Origin: Rhodoglobus vestalii
GTDB taxonomy: Bacteria; Actinomycetota; Actinomycetes; Actinomycetales; Microbacteriaceae
Reading direction: 5' to 3'
Length of the DNA stretch: 64,000 nt
Assembly: GCF_006788895.1 (NCBI RefSeq)
Contig: NZ_VFRA01000001.1
Span: 1,612,001-1,676,000 of the forward strand
Below the pieces are notes generated by a model. That model was not told where the DNA came from, ran no database searches, and saw only the letters and a list, made by a program, of their open reading frames with translations. Both the position numbers and the translations under genes were made by a program. Position 1 is the first letter of the stretch. Each line of letters starts with the position of its first letter. Shown in pieces: positions 44,013 to 53,018 of this stretch.

Positions 44013-44943
44013 CGTGAGCGCGCGGCCTGTCGCTACCGTCGCGGTCGTGGGCACTGGTGTCATCGGCACGAGTTGGGCAGTTCACTTTCTCGCGCAAGGG
44101 CTCTCTGTGATCGCGACAGATGTCGCCCCCGGTGCGGAAGAACGGTTTCAGGCCGACCTCGCGAGGCTGTTACCAGTCGTGGAAAATCTTCAGGTCGGTC
44201 GAGGTGCATCAACTGAGCGAGTGCGATTCACGCCGGTGCTGGCAGAAGCTGCTGCAGTCGCTGATTTCATTCAAGAGAACACGACTGAGGATCTGACAGC
44301 AAAGCAGCGGCTCATCGCGGAGTTGGATGCCGCTGCCGATTTGAACGTGATAATCGCAAGCAGCTCATCCGCGCTTACTCCCTCTAGTTTGCAGGAGTTA
44401 TGTGCTCGTGCCCCCGAGCGAGTGCTAGTTGCCCACCCGTTCGACCCGCCGCACCTCGTTCCGCTAGTCGAAGTCGTCGGTGGTTCGCAGACAACGGACT
44501 CCTACATCGAAGCCGCTATCGACTTCTATCGAAGCGCGGGGAAGTACCCGGTGCGACTTCGCAAAGAGGTACTCGGCCACATCGCGAACCGGCTCCAAGC
44601 TGCGCTATGGCGTGAGGCCTACTCGCTGGTCGACAGGGGAGTGGCTTCGGTTGCAGATATCGATGTTGCGATTGCTAGTGGGCCGGGTCTTAGGTGGGCC
44701 AGCCATGGACCATTCGTTAACTTGGCGCTTTCGGCAGGCCCGGGAGGAATGGACAGTATGCATAAGCATCTTGGTCCAACCATTTCGGCTCTATGGAACG
44801 ACCTCGGCGATCCGGGGCTGACCAAAGAACTCGTCGAGCAGATCAACGCCGAGACGACGAAGCTCATTTGTGAGCTCGGCGGTGAACAGGTTCGAGAAGA
44901 ACGTGATTCCTGGCTAGCTGAATTAGCGAAACGCCGGCTCTGA
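44005..44943 (+). CDS. 3-hydroxyacyl-CoA dehydrogenase NAD-binding family protein
   Basis: A 312-residue enzyme: NAD motif VAVVGTGVIGTSWAVHFLAQ, catalytic region SSSSALTPSSL and RVLVAHPFDPPHLVPLVEVV (His of the HxFxPP motif), and a C-terminal helical domain starting GHIANRLQAALWREAYSL. It resembles L-3-hydroxyacyl-CoA dehydrogenase and L-carnitine/hydroxybutyrate-type relatives. It would oxidise the 3-hydroxyacyl-CoA formed by the adjacent crotonase. The start overlaps the crotonase gene by 8 bp, indicating coupled translation. Confidence 0.88.
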   Translation: MHSVSARPVATVAVVGTGVIGTSWAVHFLAQGLSVIATDVAPGAEERFQADLARLLPVVENLQVGRGASTERVRFTPVLAEAAAVADFIQENTTEDLTAKQRLIAELDAAADLNVIIASSSSALTPSSLQELCARAPERVLVAHPFDPPHLVPLVEVVGGSQTTDSYIEAAIDFYRSAGKYPVRLRKEVLGHIANRLQAALWREAYSLVDRGVASVADIDVAIASGPGLRWASHGPFVNLALSAGPGGMDSMHKHLGPTISALWNDLGDPGLTKELVEQINAETTKLICELGGEQVREERDSWLAELAKRRL

Positions 44944-44995
44944 TTCCGAGCGATTGCAATTGGATGCACGACCACTGGGGCGGAAAGTAATTGGG

Positions 44996-46531
44996 ATGGA
45001 ATTATCAATGTTAGACGAAGGAATTGGCTCGTGGACCGACCGTCGAGCGCGAGTTGACCCGCAAAAGATTGCCATACGTTTTGGAGAAGAAACCTATACG
45101 TATGGGCAGTTGCACGACCGCAGTATCCGATTGGCGAATGTTCTCAAGAGTCTCGGCATTGGGCGCGGGGACCGTGTTGCCTACTTGGGGAAAAATCACC
45201 CTTCGCTGGCAGAGGCATTGTTCGCTTGTGGAAAGTTGGGTGCAGTCTTCTTGCCCTTAAACACTCGCCTTGCAGCGCCGGAGTACGAGTACATCCTCAA
45301 CGACGCGGAGCCGAGTGTACTGATTCACGAGTCAGACTTCGAGGAGATCTTGCGCGAGGTCGCTTCTAGCGTGCTTCCGTCTACCCTAATCAGCATCGGG
45401 GAATCAGAACATTCCGACTATGAAACACGGCTAAAGGTAGCGTCGAATGACGCGCCTCAGGTTCGCGTGAGACTGGATGATCTCTGCATGATCCAATACA
45501 CGTCGGGTACGACGGGCCACCCCAAGGGGGTGATGCTTACCCATGGAAACATCACTTGGAACTCGATCAATATGATGATCGACGTTGATTTTTCAAATGA
45601 CGAAGTAAGTCTCCTGCCGGTGCCAATGTTCCACACAGCGGGGATCAATAACCTCTTCCTAACCACAATTCTCAAGGGAGGGACGGTAGTGATCATGCGC
45701 TCGTGGAACACGGAACACGCTATCGACCTAATCGAGAAGCACCGAGTGACCCTCCTACTCGGAGTGCCGACAATATTCCAAGCGCTTGCCGAATCAGCAA
45801 GGTGGACAACAGCAGATTTCTCCTCTCTGAGAAGTTTGCCCTGTGGCGCAGCCCCCTTGCCGCTTCCGCTAATCGAACGGTACGCAGAACGTGGTCTGAA
45901 ATTCCTCCAGGGCTACGGCATGACTGAATCCTCGCCGAATGCCACCTTTTTGCGCGAAGACAAGAGCGTGGAAAAAATCGGCTCAGCTGGCACTCCTTGT
46001 TTCTTCTCCGATCTGCGAATTGTCGATACCTCAGGTACGGATGTTGCCGTCGGCGAGCGGGGAGAGATTCTGCTTCAGGGTCCCAACGTGATGTCAGGAT
46101 ACTGGCGGCAAGCTGAGAGTACCCGAAACACGCTTTCCGATGATGGCTGGTTGCGCACCGGAGATATTGCGGAACAAGATGAGCACGGCTTCGTCTTCAT
46201 AGTTGATCGGATAAAGGACCTGATAATTTCTGGAGGAGAAAATATCTACCCCGCAGAAATTGAAGGTGTTCTGCTGCGGCACCCGGCAATTGCAGATAGC
46301 GCGGTCGTTGGGGTATTTGATGCTCGCTGGGGAGAAGCAGGTCACGCTTTCGTTGTATTGCATCCGGGGGCCACAGTTACGTCGGTCGAGCTACACGAGT
46401 ATGCGCGTTCGAACCTCGCAGGTTATAAGGTTCCCAGGTCTTTTCAGACGATCGGAACTCTGCCGAGAAACGCCACTGGAAAGATCATGAAGGTCATCCT
46501 GCGTGGTCTAGCTGATGTGGGTGATGATTGA
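44996..46531 (+). CDS. AMP-dependent acyl-CoA ligase
   Basis: A 511-residue adenylate-forming ligase: P-loop MIQYTSGTTGHPKGVMLTHG, adenylate motif LQGYGMTESSPN, hinge and A8 region WLRTGDIAEQDEHGF and DRIKDLIISGGENIYPAEIE, and the C-terminal catalytic lysine in PRNATGKIMK. It activates a carboxylic acid to its CoA thioester, feeding the beta-oxidation-type enzymes just upstream. Substrate could be a fatty, phenylpropanoid or aromatic acid. The ATG at 44996 is preferred, with 45008 as alternative. Confidence 0.9.
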   Translation: MELSMLDEGIGSWTDRRARVDPQKIAIRFGEETYTYGQLHDRSIRLANVLKSLGIGRGDRVAYLGKNHPSLAEALFACGKLGAVFLPLNTRLAAPEYEYILNDAEPSVLIHESDFEEILREVASSVLPSTLISIGESEHSDYETRLKVASNDAPQVRVRLDDLCMIQYTSGTTGHPKGVMLTHGNITWNSINMMIDVDFSNDEVSLLPVPMFHTAGINNLFLTTILKGGTVVIMRSWNTEHAIDLIEKHRVTLLLGVPTIFQALAESARWTTADFSSLRSLPCGAAPLPLPLIERYAERGLKFLQGYGMTESSPNATFLREDKSVEKIGSAGTPCFFSDLRIVDTSGTDVAVGERGEILLQGPNVMSGYWRQAESTRNTLSDDGWLRTGDIAEQDEHGFVFIVDRIKDLIISGGENIYPAEIEGVLLRHPAIADSAVVGVFDARWGEAGHAFVVLHPGATVTSVELHEYARSNLAGYKVPRSFQTIGTLPRNATGKIMKVILRGLADVGDD

Positions 46532-47329
46532 TCACCGGGCACGAGCATGCAGGCTGAGGCGTAGTGGAGAATTTATCCGGGACCGTGGGGTTGAACCTCA
46601 TGGAGCGTTGCCCATACCGTAGCCAGCCACAAGATGCCCTGCCAGCGCATCGTCAAACAACGCGGCCAGCAGCAACGTAATCGAAGTATCTCATCATTGA
46701 CGCGGACACAGCTGTGCTAGAACTCAGGCGTGAAAAACTGTTCAGAGTTCGTTCTCGACAGCGTTGGATGTTTCGCATCGTGAGAACTGGGGGTTACCGA
46801 TCAACGAGGTCGCCTCGACGGCACTCAATTTTAGTTGGAACCATTCAGTTGCGCGCGGGATCAGCTTGTAGGCGTCGTCGATATCTAGACATGATTGAGA
46901 ATTTGCAAAACCTAGTCAGGCTTCAACGGGAAGATGTGTTCATTCCTCACAGGGGAAGAACATGATAAATCGTCCCTGAGGGCTTACGAGCGAACTTGAT
47001 ATGCCCACGAGTCGGACAGGCGCATCCCATGCACGACCACCACCCACGCGCGTCGTGATGGGGCTTGTCGGAGACGACGATTCCACCCAGTTGGGTGACG
47101 CGACCGATGAGTGGTGACTCATAATCTGGTGCAGGGACGAACTAAAAATTTGCTTGATTGTGAAGCAAACCCTACAGGAGAGAATCAGTGATCTCCTACG
47201 GATTCGCACCGGTAACACCCTTGCATGTCGCGAGTATCAATAGTGGAATGTCGATCAGTTTGCTCGAAATGGGCGGACTGGGCGTCGTTTCTGTCACGGA
47301 CATATAAATCTCAACGAAGAGGAAAATTT
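46532..47329. other. 800-bp intergenic region without recognisable gene
   Basis: No frame in this stretch shows family motifs; short frames (for example 46714-46965) have atypical Arg-rich composition and no ribosome binding site. A 7-bp inverted repeat at 47149-47169 is the only striking element. The region may hold the promoter of the TRAP operon and remnants of lost genes. Confidence 0.5.
47149..47169. promoter_or_regulatory. Operator-like palindrome upstream of the TRAP operon
   Basis: TTTGCTT (47149-47155) and AAGCAAA (47163-47169) form a perfect 7-bp inverted repeat with a 7-bp centre, a spacing typical of dimeric helix-turn-helix regulators. It lies about 160 bp upstream of dctP. The LuxR regulator at 50240 or the GntR protein could be the binder; unknown. 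Confidence 0.4.
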
Positions 47330-48373
47330 ATGCTCAAGAATAGTCATCGATACATGGGGTTCGCTGCTCTAGTTGCGGGTGCGTTGGTTCTGACCGGCTG
47401 TACTGCAGAGGGGGGACAGGCCGCTGGTGATGAACCAATCACCCTGAGTTACGCGTTCTTCGCGCCAGCAGCATCGTTCCCCGCAGTCCAGATGGAAGAA
47501 TGGGCAAACCAGATCAGTGAGCGGACCGATGGTCAGGTTGAAGTTGAACTGTTCGTGGGTGGCACACTACTCAGCTCAGGGGACATTTTTGACGGAGTCA
47601 CCGAGGGAGTTGTCGACATCGGTATGGACTCACCCGCGTATGACACTGGTCGGTTCCCGTTCTCTTCTGTGATGAATGTGCCCATCGGAATGGACAGTGC
47701 GGAGACGTCATCACGCACTTTCTTGAGCCTTCTCGAAGAGTATGAGCCAGAAGAGTTCGATGGATATGAGATCATTACCGCGTTCACGACAGAGGCGTCG
47801 TACCTCCAGACAAAGACCCCCATCCAGTCAGAAGCTGACATTGCGGGTATGTCCCTTCGTGCCGCCGGGGCAAATGTACCGGTGCTTGAAGAACTCAGAG
47901 CGGCACCAATCGGCATGTCGATGGCCGAGGTCTCTGAAGCGCTGAACACCGGCGTGATCCAGGGCTACATGTCATCACGTGAGGTGATGAAGGACTTCGG
48001 TCTCGCCGAGTCGATCAGGTCTGTAACCAACTACCCCTTTGGAACGTCGAACAGTTTTGTAGCTGTCATGGACAAGGCTCGCTATGACGCCCTGCCAGAA
48101 AGCGTAAAGACCGTTATTGCTGAATTGCGCGAAGAAATGATGTTGTTTGCGTCGCAGGGCCACGATGAATCGATCCAAGCTGCGATTGACTTCGCTAAAG
48201 ATGAACATGGTGTTGAGATCGTAGAAGTCGAAGAAGCCGCGCGGGCCAAGTGGGACAAGATTTTGAACGGACAGGCAGACCAGTGGGTGAAGACGAACGG
48301 GGACTCGTATTTCGATGCCGAAGGTGTACTCGCTCGCATGCGAGAACTAGCTGCTGAAAATGCCGCGCGATGA
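47330..48373 (+). CDS. dctP: TRAP transporter substrate-binding lipoprotein DctP
   Basis: A 347-residue binding protein with a lipoprotein signal (LVAGALVLTGC, Cys24) and DctP motifs VEVELFVGGTLLSSGDIFDG, VDIGMDSPAYDTGRFPFSSV and GMSLRAAGANVPVLEELRAA. It captures an acidic solute outside the membrane for the DctQM permease encoded next. The ATG at 47330 has AGAGGAAAA upstream. It is a paralogue of the orphan DctP at 40745. The stop overlaps dctQ by 4 bp. Confidence 0.92.
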   Translation: MLKNSHRYMGFAALVAGALVLTGCTAEGGQAAGDEPITLSYAFFAPAASFPAVQMEEWANQISERTDGQVEVELFVGGTLLSSGDIFDGVTEGVVDIGMDSPAYDTGRFPFSSVMNVPIGMDSAETSSRTFLSLLEEYEPEEFDGYEIITAFTTEASYLQTKTPIQSEADIAGMSLRAAGANVPVLEELRAAPIGMSMAEVSEALNTGVIQGYMSSREVMKDFGLAESIRSVTNYPFGTSNSFVAVMDKARYDALPESVKTVIAELREEMMLFASQGHDESIQAAIDFAKDEHGVEIVEVEEAARAKWDKILNGQADQWVKTNGDSYFDAEGVLARMRELAAENAAR

Positions 48374-48882
48374 CGGGGTTCCTTCCTCGCATAATTCCGG
48401 CGATCGCGCGTGTAACCGCCGCGATCGCCGGGGTGGCGTTAATCTCGGCGGTCATATTGCTGGTGAGCGGTATCGTCTTTCGTCTCTTCGGAAACCCCAT
48501 CGCTGTCACCTACGAGGTGATGGGATTGCTTGCGGTGGTCGTTCTGGGGCTCAGCTTTGGTGATGGACAGGTTGCCAAGGCCCACGTTGCCATTGACTTG
48601 TTCACCGCACGTCTTAATAAGCCCGCTCAGCTGATACTTGAAGCCGTAATAACACTCCTTTCGATCGCGACATTCATCGTCGTAATGTATGCACTGTGGG
48701 GCTACGGCGTGGGGCAGACGAAGACCGGCACGACCACAGAGCTTCTCAAGGTTCCCACCTGGCCGTGGGTATTTGTCCTCATGTTCGGATTTGGCGTGGT
48801 CGTACTGGCGCTCATCCAAGATTTCCTCAAAATAATTCAGGCGTGGATTACCAAGACGCCGCTGGAAGATGAACAAAAATGA
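48370..48882 (+). CDS. dctQ: TRAP transporter small permease DctQ
   Basis: A 170-residue protein with four transmembrane helices, including RVTAAIAGVALISAVILLVS, VTYEVMGLLAVVVLGLSFGD and WPWVFVLMFGFGVVVLALI. KAHVAIDLFT is the conserved DctQ loop. It forms the membrane complex with DctM. ATGA overlaps with both neighbours show a tightly coupled dctPQM operon. Confidence 0.92.
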   Translation: MTGFLPRIIPAIARVTAAIAGVALISAVILLVSGIVFRLFGNPIAVTYEVMGLLAVVVLGLSFGDGQVAKAHVAIDLFTARLNKPAQLILEAVITLLSIATFIVVMYALWGYGVGQTKTGTTTELLKVPTWPWVFVLMFGFGVVVLALIQDFLKIIQAWITKTPLEDEQK

Positions 48883-50168
48883 GCCCAATGCTTTTAGCCG
48901 TGCTCAGCATCGTGGTCCTCCTTGTTCTAATTTTCTTGCGAATGCCGATTTCTTTCGCGCTGTTCGCTGTTGGCTTGAGCGGGATGGTCATATTCGCTGG
49001 ACCAGGCGCAGCCTTGCAGCTAATCGCTTCTGACATCTACCGTCAGGCCTCGTCGTACAGCATGGTCGTAATCCCCCTGTTCATTTTTATGGGACAGGTG
49101 ATTTTCAATTCTGGAATGAGTACGAAACTCTTTAACTCGGCCTATAAGTGGTTAGGGCACTTTCCTGGCGGGGTGGCGGCGACCACAATCGCAGCCAGCG
49201 CAGCTTTTTCTGCAGTATCAGGTTCCAATGCAGCAGCGACGGCAACGATGGGGGCCATCGCGATACCAGAGATGAAAAAATACGGTTATGACAAGAAGTT
49301 TGCGGGCGGCACCGTTGCCATTGGCGGAACGCTAGGTATCCTGATCCCTCCTTCGACCGCGCTAATCATTATCGCGGTTCAGTCGGAGCAGTCGATCACG
49401 ACGCTGTTCCGGGCGGCTCTATTTCCCGGAGTGCTCGTAGGTACGCTCCTGGTGATAACAGCTCTTGTTGTTGCGTGGAGAAAGCCTGCGCTTGGACCGG
49501 TGGGGCCGAAAGCGACATGGGGCGAAAGGTTCCGGTCGCTCGGCGGTACGGTCGAAATCGCGGTGATCTTCGTGTTCGCCGTAGTGGGCATGTTCGTGGG
49601 TTGGTTCACGCCAACGGAGGCCGCTGGCGTTGGAGCAGCAGGGGCTGTGCTTATCGCTGTGTTGACGCGTTCTCTCACCTGGGCTGCTTTCCGGCGCTCT
49701 GTTACTGAGACTCTGCGGATCAGCGCCTTTGTCGTGCTGCTGGTGGTGGGCGCCGTTGCGTTCGGAAGGTTCTTGACGCTGACACGGATGCCTTTTGAAT
49801 TGGCCGACTCAGTACAAGCACTGCCTGTGGCTCCCGTCGTTGTTCTCCTAATCGTACTTTTGATTTACCTCCTTGGTGGAGCTTTGATGGACGGCTTGGG
49901 TTTCTTGGTTATCAGCATCCCCTTGTTCTTCCCTCTGCTTTCAGCGCTCGGCTACGATCTGGTATGGACCACCATTATCGTTGCGCTCGTGACGACGCTA
50001 GGGGCCGTTACCCCTCCTATCGGGGTTAACGCGTTCATCGTGACCGGCATCGACCCAGACATTAGCATTGTCGATACGTTCCGTGGGGTAGCACCATATT
50101 TCGTGCCGTACGTGCTGGTAATAGCAGCGTTTATCGTGTGGCCTGGCCTCATACTGTTTGCCGCCTGA
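48879..50168 (+). CDS. dctM: TRAP transporter large permease DctM
   Basis: A 429-residue protein with about 12 transmembrane segments and the family signatures IPLFIFMGQVIFNSGMS, AAFSAVSGSNAAATATMGAI, GGTLGILIPPSTALIIIAV and WFTPTEAAGVGAAGAV. It is the ion-coupled translocation subunit. The last gene of the operon, followed by a terminator hairpin. Confidence 0.94.
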   Translation: MSPMLLAVLSIVVLLVLIFLRMPISFALFAVGLSGMVIFAGPGAALQLIASDIYRQASSYSMVVIPLFIFMGQVIFNSGMSTKLFNSAYKWLGHFPGGVAATTIAASAAFSAVSGSNAAATATMGAIAIPEMKKYGYDKKFAGGTVAIGGTLGILIPPSTALIIIAVQSEQSITTLFRAALFPGVLVGTLLVITALVVAWRKPALGPVGPKATWGERFRSLGGTVEIAVIFVFAVVGMFVGWFTPTEAAGVGAAGAVLIAVLTRSLTWAAFRRSVTETLRISAFVVLLVVGAVAFGRFLTLTRMPFELADSVQALPVAPVVVLLIVLLIYLLGGALMDGLGFLVISIPLFFPLLSALGYDLVWTTIIVALVTTLGAVTPPIGVNAFIVTGIDPDISIVDTFRGVAPYFVPYVLVIAAFIVWPGLILFAA

Positions 50169-50172
50169 CGGT

Positions 50173-50201
50173 AGCCCGGGCTCATAGTGAGCCTGGGCTT
50201 T
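50173..50201 (+). terminator. Terminator after dctM
   Basis: AGCCCGGGCTCA (50173-50184) pairs with TGAGCCTGGGCT (50188-50199) through 12 pairs including one G-U, with a 3-base loop, followed by TT. It lies 5 bp after the dctM stop, between convergent genes. Confidence 0.75.
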
Positions 50202-50239
50202 ACCGCCGCTAGTTGCGCTGTGTGGTGGCGACAGGCGGG

Positions 50240-51316
50240 TTAGTTCGTGTGATTGGCGTGGCCTGAAGTCCAGATCAGTTGGATGAGTTCTGCGCGTGAG
50301 CTCACGCCAGTTTTCACAAAGATGCGCTTCAAGTGCTGCTTGGTGGTGTTCTCACTGATGAAGGCGCGCCCCGAGATTTGTTTAGTGGTGAGTCCTTCGC
50401 TGACGAGCTGGGCGATCTCTTGTTCGCGACGCGTAAGTACGTCCCAGACCGGAAGCTGCCGCGCGGCAGGGCCGTCAGCATAAGGAAAGATAAGAGACAC
50501 GGCGGTGTCTTCGCTGTCAGAGAGTCGGTAGGACTTCATTACTGCCCTCCGGTTTAGCCTCTCGTCTTCTAGATTGCGGATCGAGACCCTTTTTCCTAAG
50601 CCGCGGAACTCACTCATGGCTGTCACGATTGCGTCGGCGGTCGCCCCGGGCAATGGCGAACCTTCCACATCGACCTCGACGCCCCATTCACGCAGCGCGG
50701 TGCGGTTTTGGTAGAGCACTTGTCCTTCAAGGGTTGTGACGATTACGGCTTGGCCTAGACGATCAAGTGTCCGCTCCAAGGTAGAAACCCGACGGCCCGT
50801 TGTTTCGTGGTGCAGGGCCCGTTCTAGTGCGATTGCCAGCTGTTCACTTACCAGGCTCGCGGTGTGTAGCTCGGCGGAGGAGAATGCCGGAAATTCTGCG
50901 GGACGGGCGAGGTTGATTGTCCCAAAGAAGACCCCCGAAACCACTACTGGTGCTTCGAGAGAGTGCGCGAGGCCTCGAAAGCTGAGGGCCTTGCGAGCAC
51001 CGGATGACTCCCATTGCTCATCGCTAAGCAGTCGCGAGGAGTCAACTGCGCGGCCTTGCTTGAGCACGAACTGGAGAACGGGATCGTCTTGCCGTCCGTA
51101 CTCTTCGTACAGATCGAGCCAATTGCCGCGAGAGTTGGATCGGGACCTGATCACCGAAAGACTGGCCGTGTCGAGTTCGTAGACGCCATGGGCCGCGGCG
51201 GGAATAACTTCGCCTACCGTTTTGAGATAAGCGGTGATAACCTCATCTGTGCTTCCTGCGGAATGAAGCGCGTCAGAGTATTGCCTGTATCGAATATTCA
51301 CAATTTCGTGAGTCAT
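50240..51316 (-). CDS. LuxR-family regulator with GAF-like sensor domain
   Basis: A 358-residue regulator. The N-terminal two thirds look like a GAF-type sensor (ARKALSFRGLAHSLEAPVVV, FFGTINLARP, LVSEQLAIALERAL) followed by a PAS-like segment (GQAVIVTTLEGQVLYQNRTA). The C-terminal LuxR helix-turn-helix is LTRREQEIAQLVSEGLTTKQ followed by ISGRAFISENTTKQHLKRIF. It lies between the TRAP operon (convergent) and the amidase/ABC cluster (divergent), and may control either. No quorum-sensing autoinducer domain is evident. Confidence 0.85.
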   Translation of the reverse strand: MTHEIVNIRYRQYSDALHSAGSTDEVITAYLKTVGEVIPAAAHGVYELDTASLSVIRSRSNSRGNWLDLYEEYGRQDDPVLQFVLKQGRAVDSSRLLSDEQWESSGARKALSFRGLAHSLEAPVVVSGVFFGTINLARPAEFPAFSSAELHTASLVSEQLAIALERALHHETTGRRVSTLERTLDRLGQAVIVTTLEGQVLYQNRTALREWGVEVDVEGSPLPGATADAIVTAMSEFRGLGKRVSIRNLEDERLNRRAVMKSYRLSDSEDTAVSLIFPYADGPAARQLPVWDVLTRREQEIAQLVSEGLTTKQISGRAFISENTTKQHLKRIFVKTGVSSRAELIQLIWTSGHANHTN

Positions 51317-51644
51317 GATCTCAGCTACCTTCGCCCTAATCCACTACACCGTGGCACTGGATCGGGTGGTGATTTCCGAGCTCAGTGTGACCCAATACTC
51401 TACCATCACCGCGATTAAAGGACGCCCCAAAACTGTTGTTGTGACCCAGGGTGGTCCGCAAAGTTACCTAAAGGCAATCTCTGCGAAGATCGTGACTGAC
51501 GTGCGTAGGTCCGACTTTTAGATGGTGTCGAGCACGGAATTGGATGCGGATCGCCTTTATCGTGCAGCGCTAACGTCTACCTCCGTCCCCCGCGCGAAGA
51601 AAGTACCCTTCCAGGTGACCTAGCGTGAGCAATTGACTGACTTA
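51317..51644. other. Intergenic region between LuxR regulator and amidase pseudogene
   Basis: This 328-bp divergent region has no convincing coding sequence; a plus-strand frame at 51315-51521 lacks a ribosome binding site and family motifs. It should contain the two divergent promoters, but I cannot identify matching -35/-10 pairs with confidence. Confidence 0.4.
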
Positions 51645-53008
51645 ATGAGTCGTATGCCAAAGACGGTAGAACTTTCAGCACGAGACATAGTCGATCGTGT
51701 CCGCGCTGGAGAGCTGACGAGAGTTGAAGTGGTTCAGGCGCACTTGGACGTCGTTGCGTCCTCCAATGCGAGCGTGGGGGCCCTTGTGGCAGTCCGAGGT
51801 GAAGAAGCGCTTCGAGAAGCTGATGAAGCAGACCGCACCGGCAACTATCGAGGAATTCTCGACGGCGTCCCGATGTCAGTGAAATCTGAGTATGACGTTG
51901 CGGGGCTGCCCACTACACATGGCAACAAGAACATGGTCGATGAGATCGCTCGCCAAGACTCGCCCGTAGTCGCTAGGCTACGTGCGCAAGGTGCGATCAT
52001 CATCGGCAAAGGGAATCAACCCGATTTCGCCATGCGATGGAACACCCACAGCTCTGAGCTGGGATGGACCCGGAACCCCCGCGATTTGAATAAATCAGTG
52101 GGCGGATCCTCGGGCGGCGACGCTGCAGCTGTTGCCGCGGGGATGGTTGCTGTCGGGTTCGGCACTGATCTTGCCGGTTCGATTCGTGTACCGGCCGCGT
52201 TCTCTCAGATCTACGGGTTGCGTGCCACTCCGGGCCGAATCCCCTATGCGTCGGAGCATCGTGATTCGGTTCGGTCTCCCGCCGTCGAAGCGATGTCATC
52301 ACAGGGACCCCTCGCGCGGACTGTAGACGACCTGCGCGTCGCTTTCGCCGCTACTGCGGGGGCGAGCGCTCGACACCCCTTCAGCCTTTCCTCACAGCCT
52401 TGCGTCGAAGAGACCACGGGTCCCTTGCGCGTGGCCCGAATAGTGCACCAGTCTGGTGCAGACGTTTCTCCGGAGATGGAAGAAAAAGTCGACGAGACTT
52501 GCAGGGCACTGGAAGAGGTCGGATACCAAATAGAAGACGCCGAATTCCCCGGGGTGAACTCCTTGCCACAGAACTGCGGCTGCATGTGCTGCCGCAATTG
52601 CGCGAAATAATGGACCCGTCTTGCTTCGATCACATCGATAAGCTTTCGCAACTCTGGCCGACAGTTCGAGACACCGAGACCATTCTCAATAGATGGATGG
52701 AGTGGGCCCAGCTTCGTCGCGGAATTGTGGCGTGGCCGGAAGACTATCCGCTGGTGGTCTCGCCCGTTACAGGCATGGCAGTTCCTTTGCCTCTTGACTA
52801 CGATCACTGGGCGTCGACAGAGGAACTGGAGAGGCTCATGGGTCAAATGCGTAACAGTTTGTGGCCTGCATGCCTTGGCCTACCTGCGCTAGCGCTCCCC
52901 AATGGAGTGCAGTTGATTGGTGCTCCCCATAACGATGAGGCGCTCTTTGGGCCGGGTCGAGTAGTTCAAGCAACGTTGCCGAAGTGCCTACCCACAATCG
53001 TGGGTTAG
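51645..53008 (+). pseudogene. Frameshifted amidase (amidase signature family)
   Basis: The first frame carries the amidase catalytic triad region: the lysine in GVPMSVKSEYDVAGLPTTHG, and the serine pair in NKSVGGSSGGDAAAVAAGM with GFGTDLAGSIRVPAAF. The reading frame then shifts; the C-terminal part continues in another frame (ELLATELRLHVLPQLREIMD, YPLVVSPVTGMAVP, ACLGLPALALP). One missing G in the GGGG at 52551-52554 would restore a protein of about 455 residues. The intact enzyme would hydrolyse an amide to acid plus amine. It lies 10 bp before the ABC ATPase, so it belongs to the same operon. Confidence 0.85.
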
Positions 53009-53018
53009 GGCGGTAGCG

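Noticed and set aside
46714..46965. Arg-rich frame in the gap before the TRAP operon
   Set aside because: No ribosome binding site, biased composition and no family resemblance.
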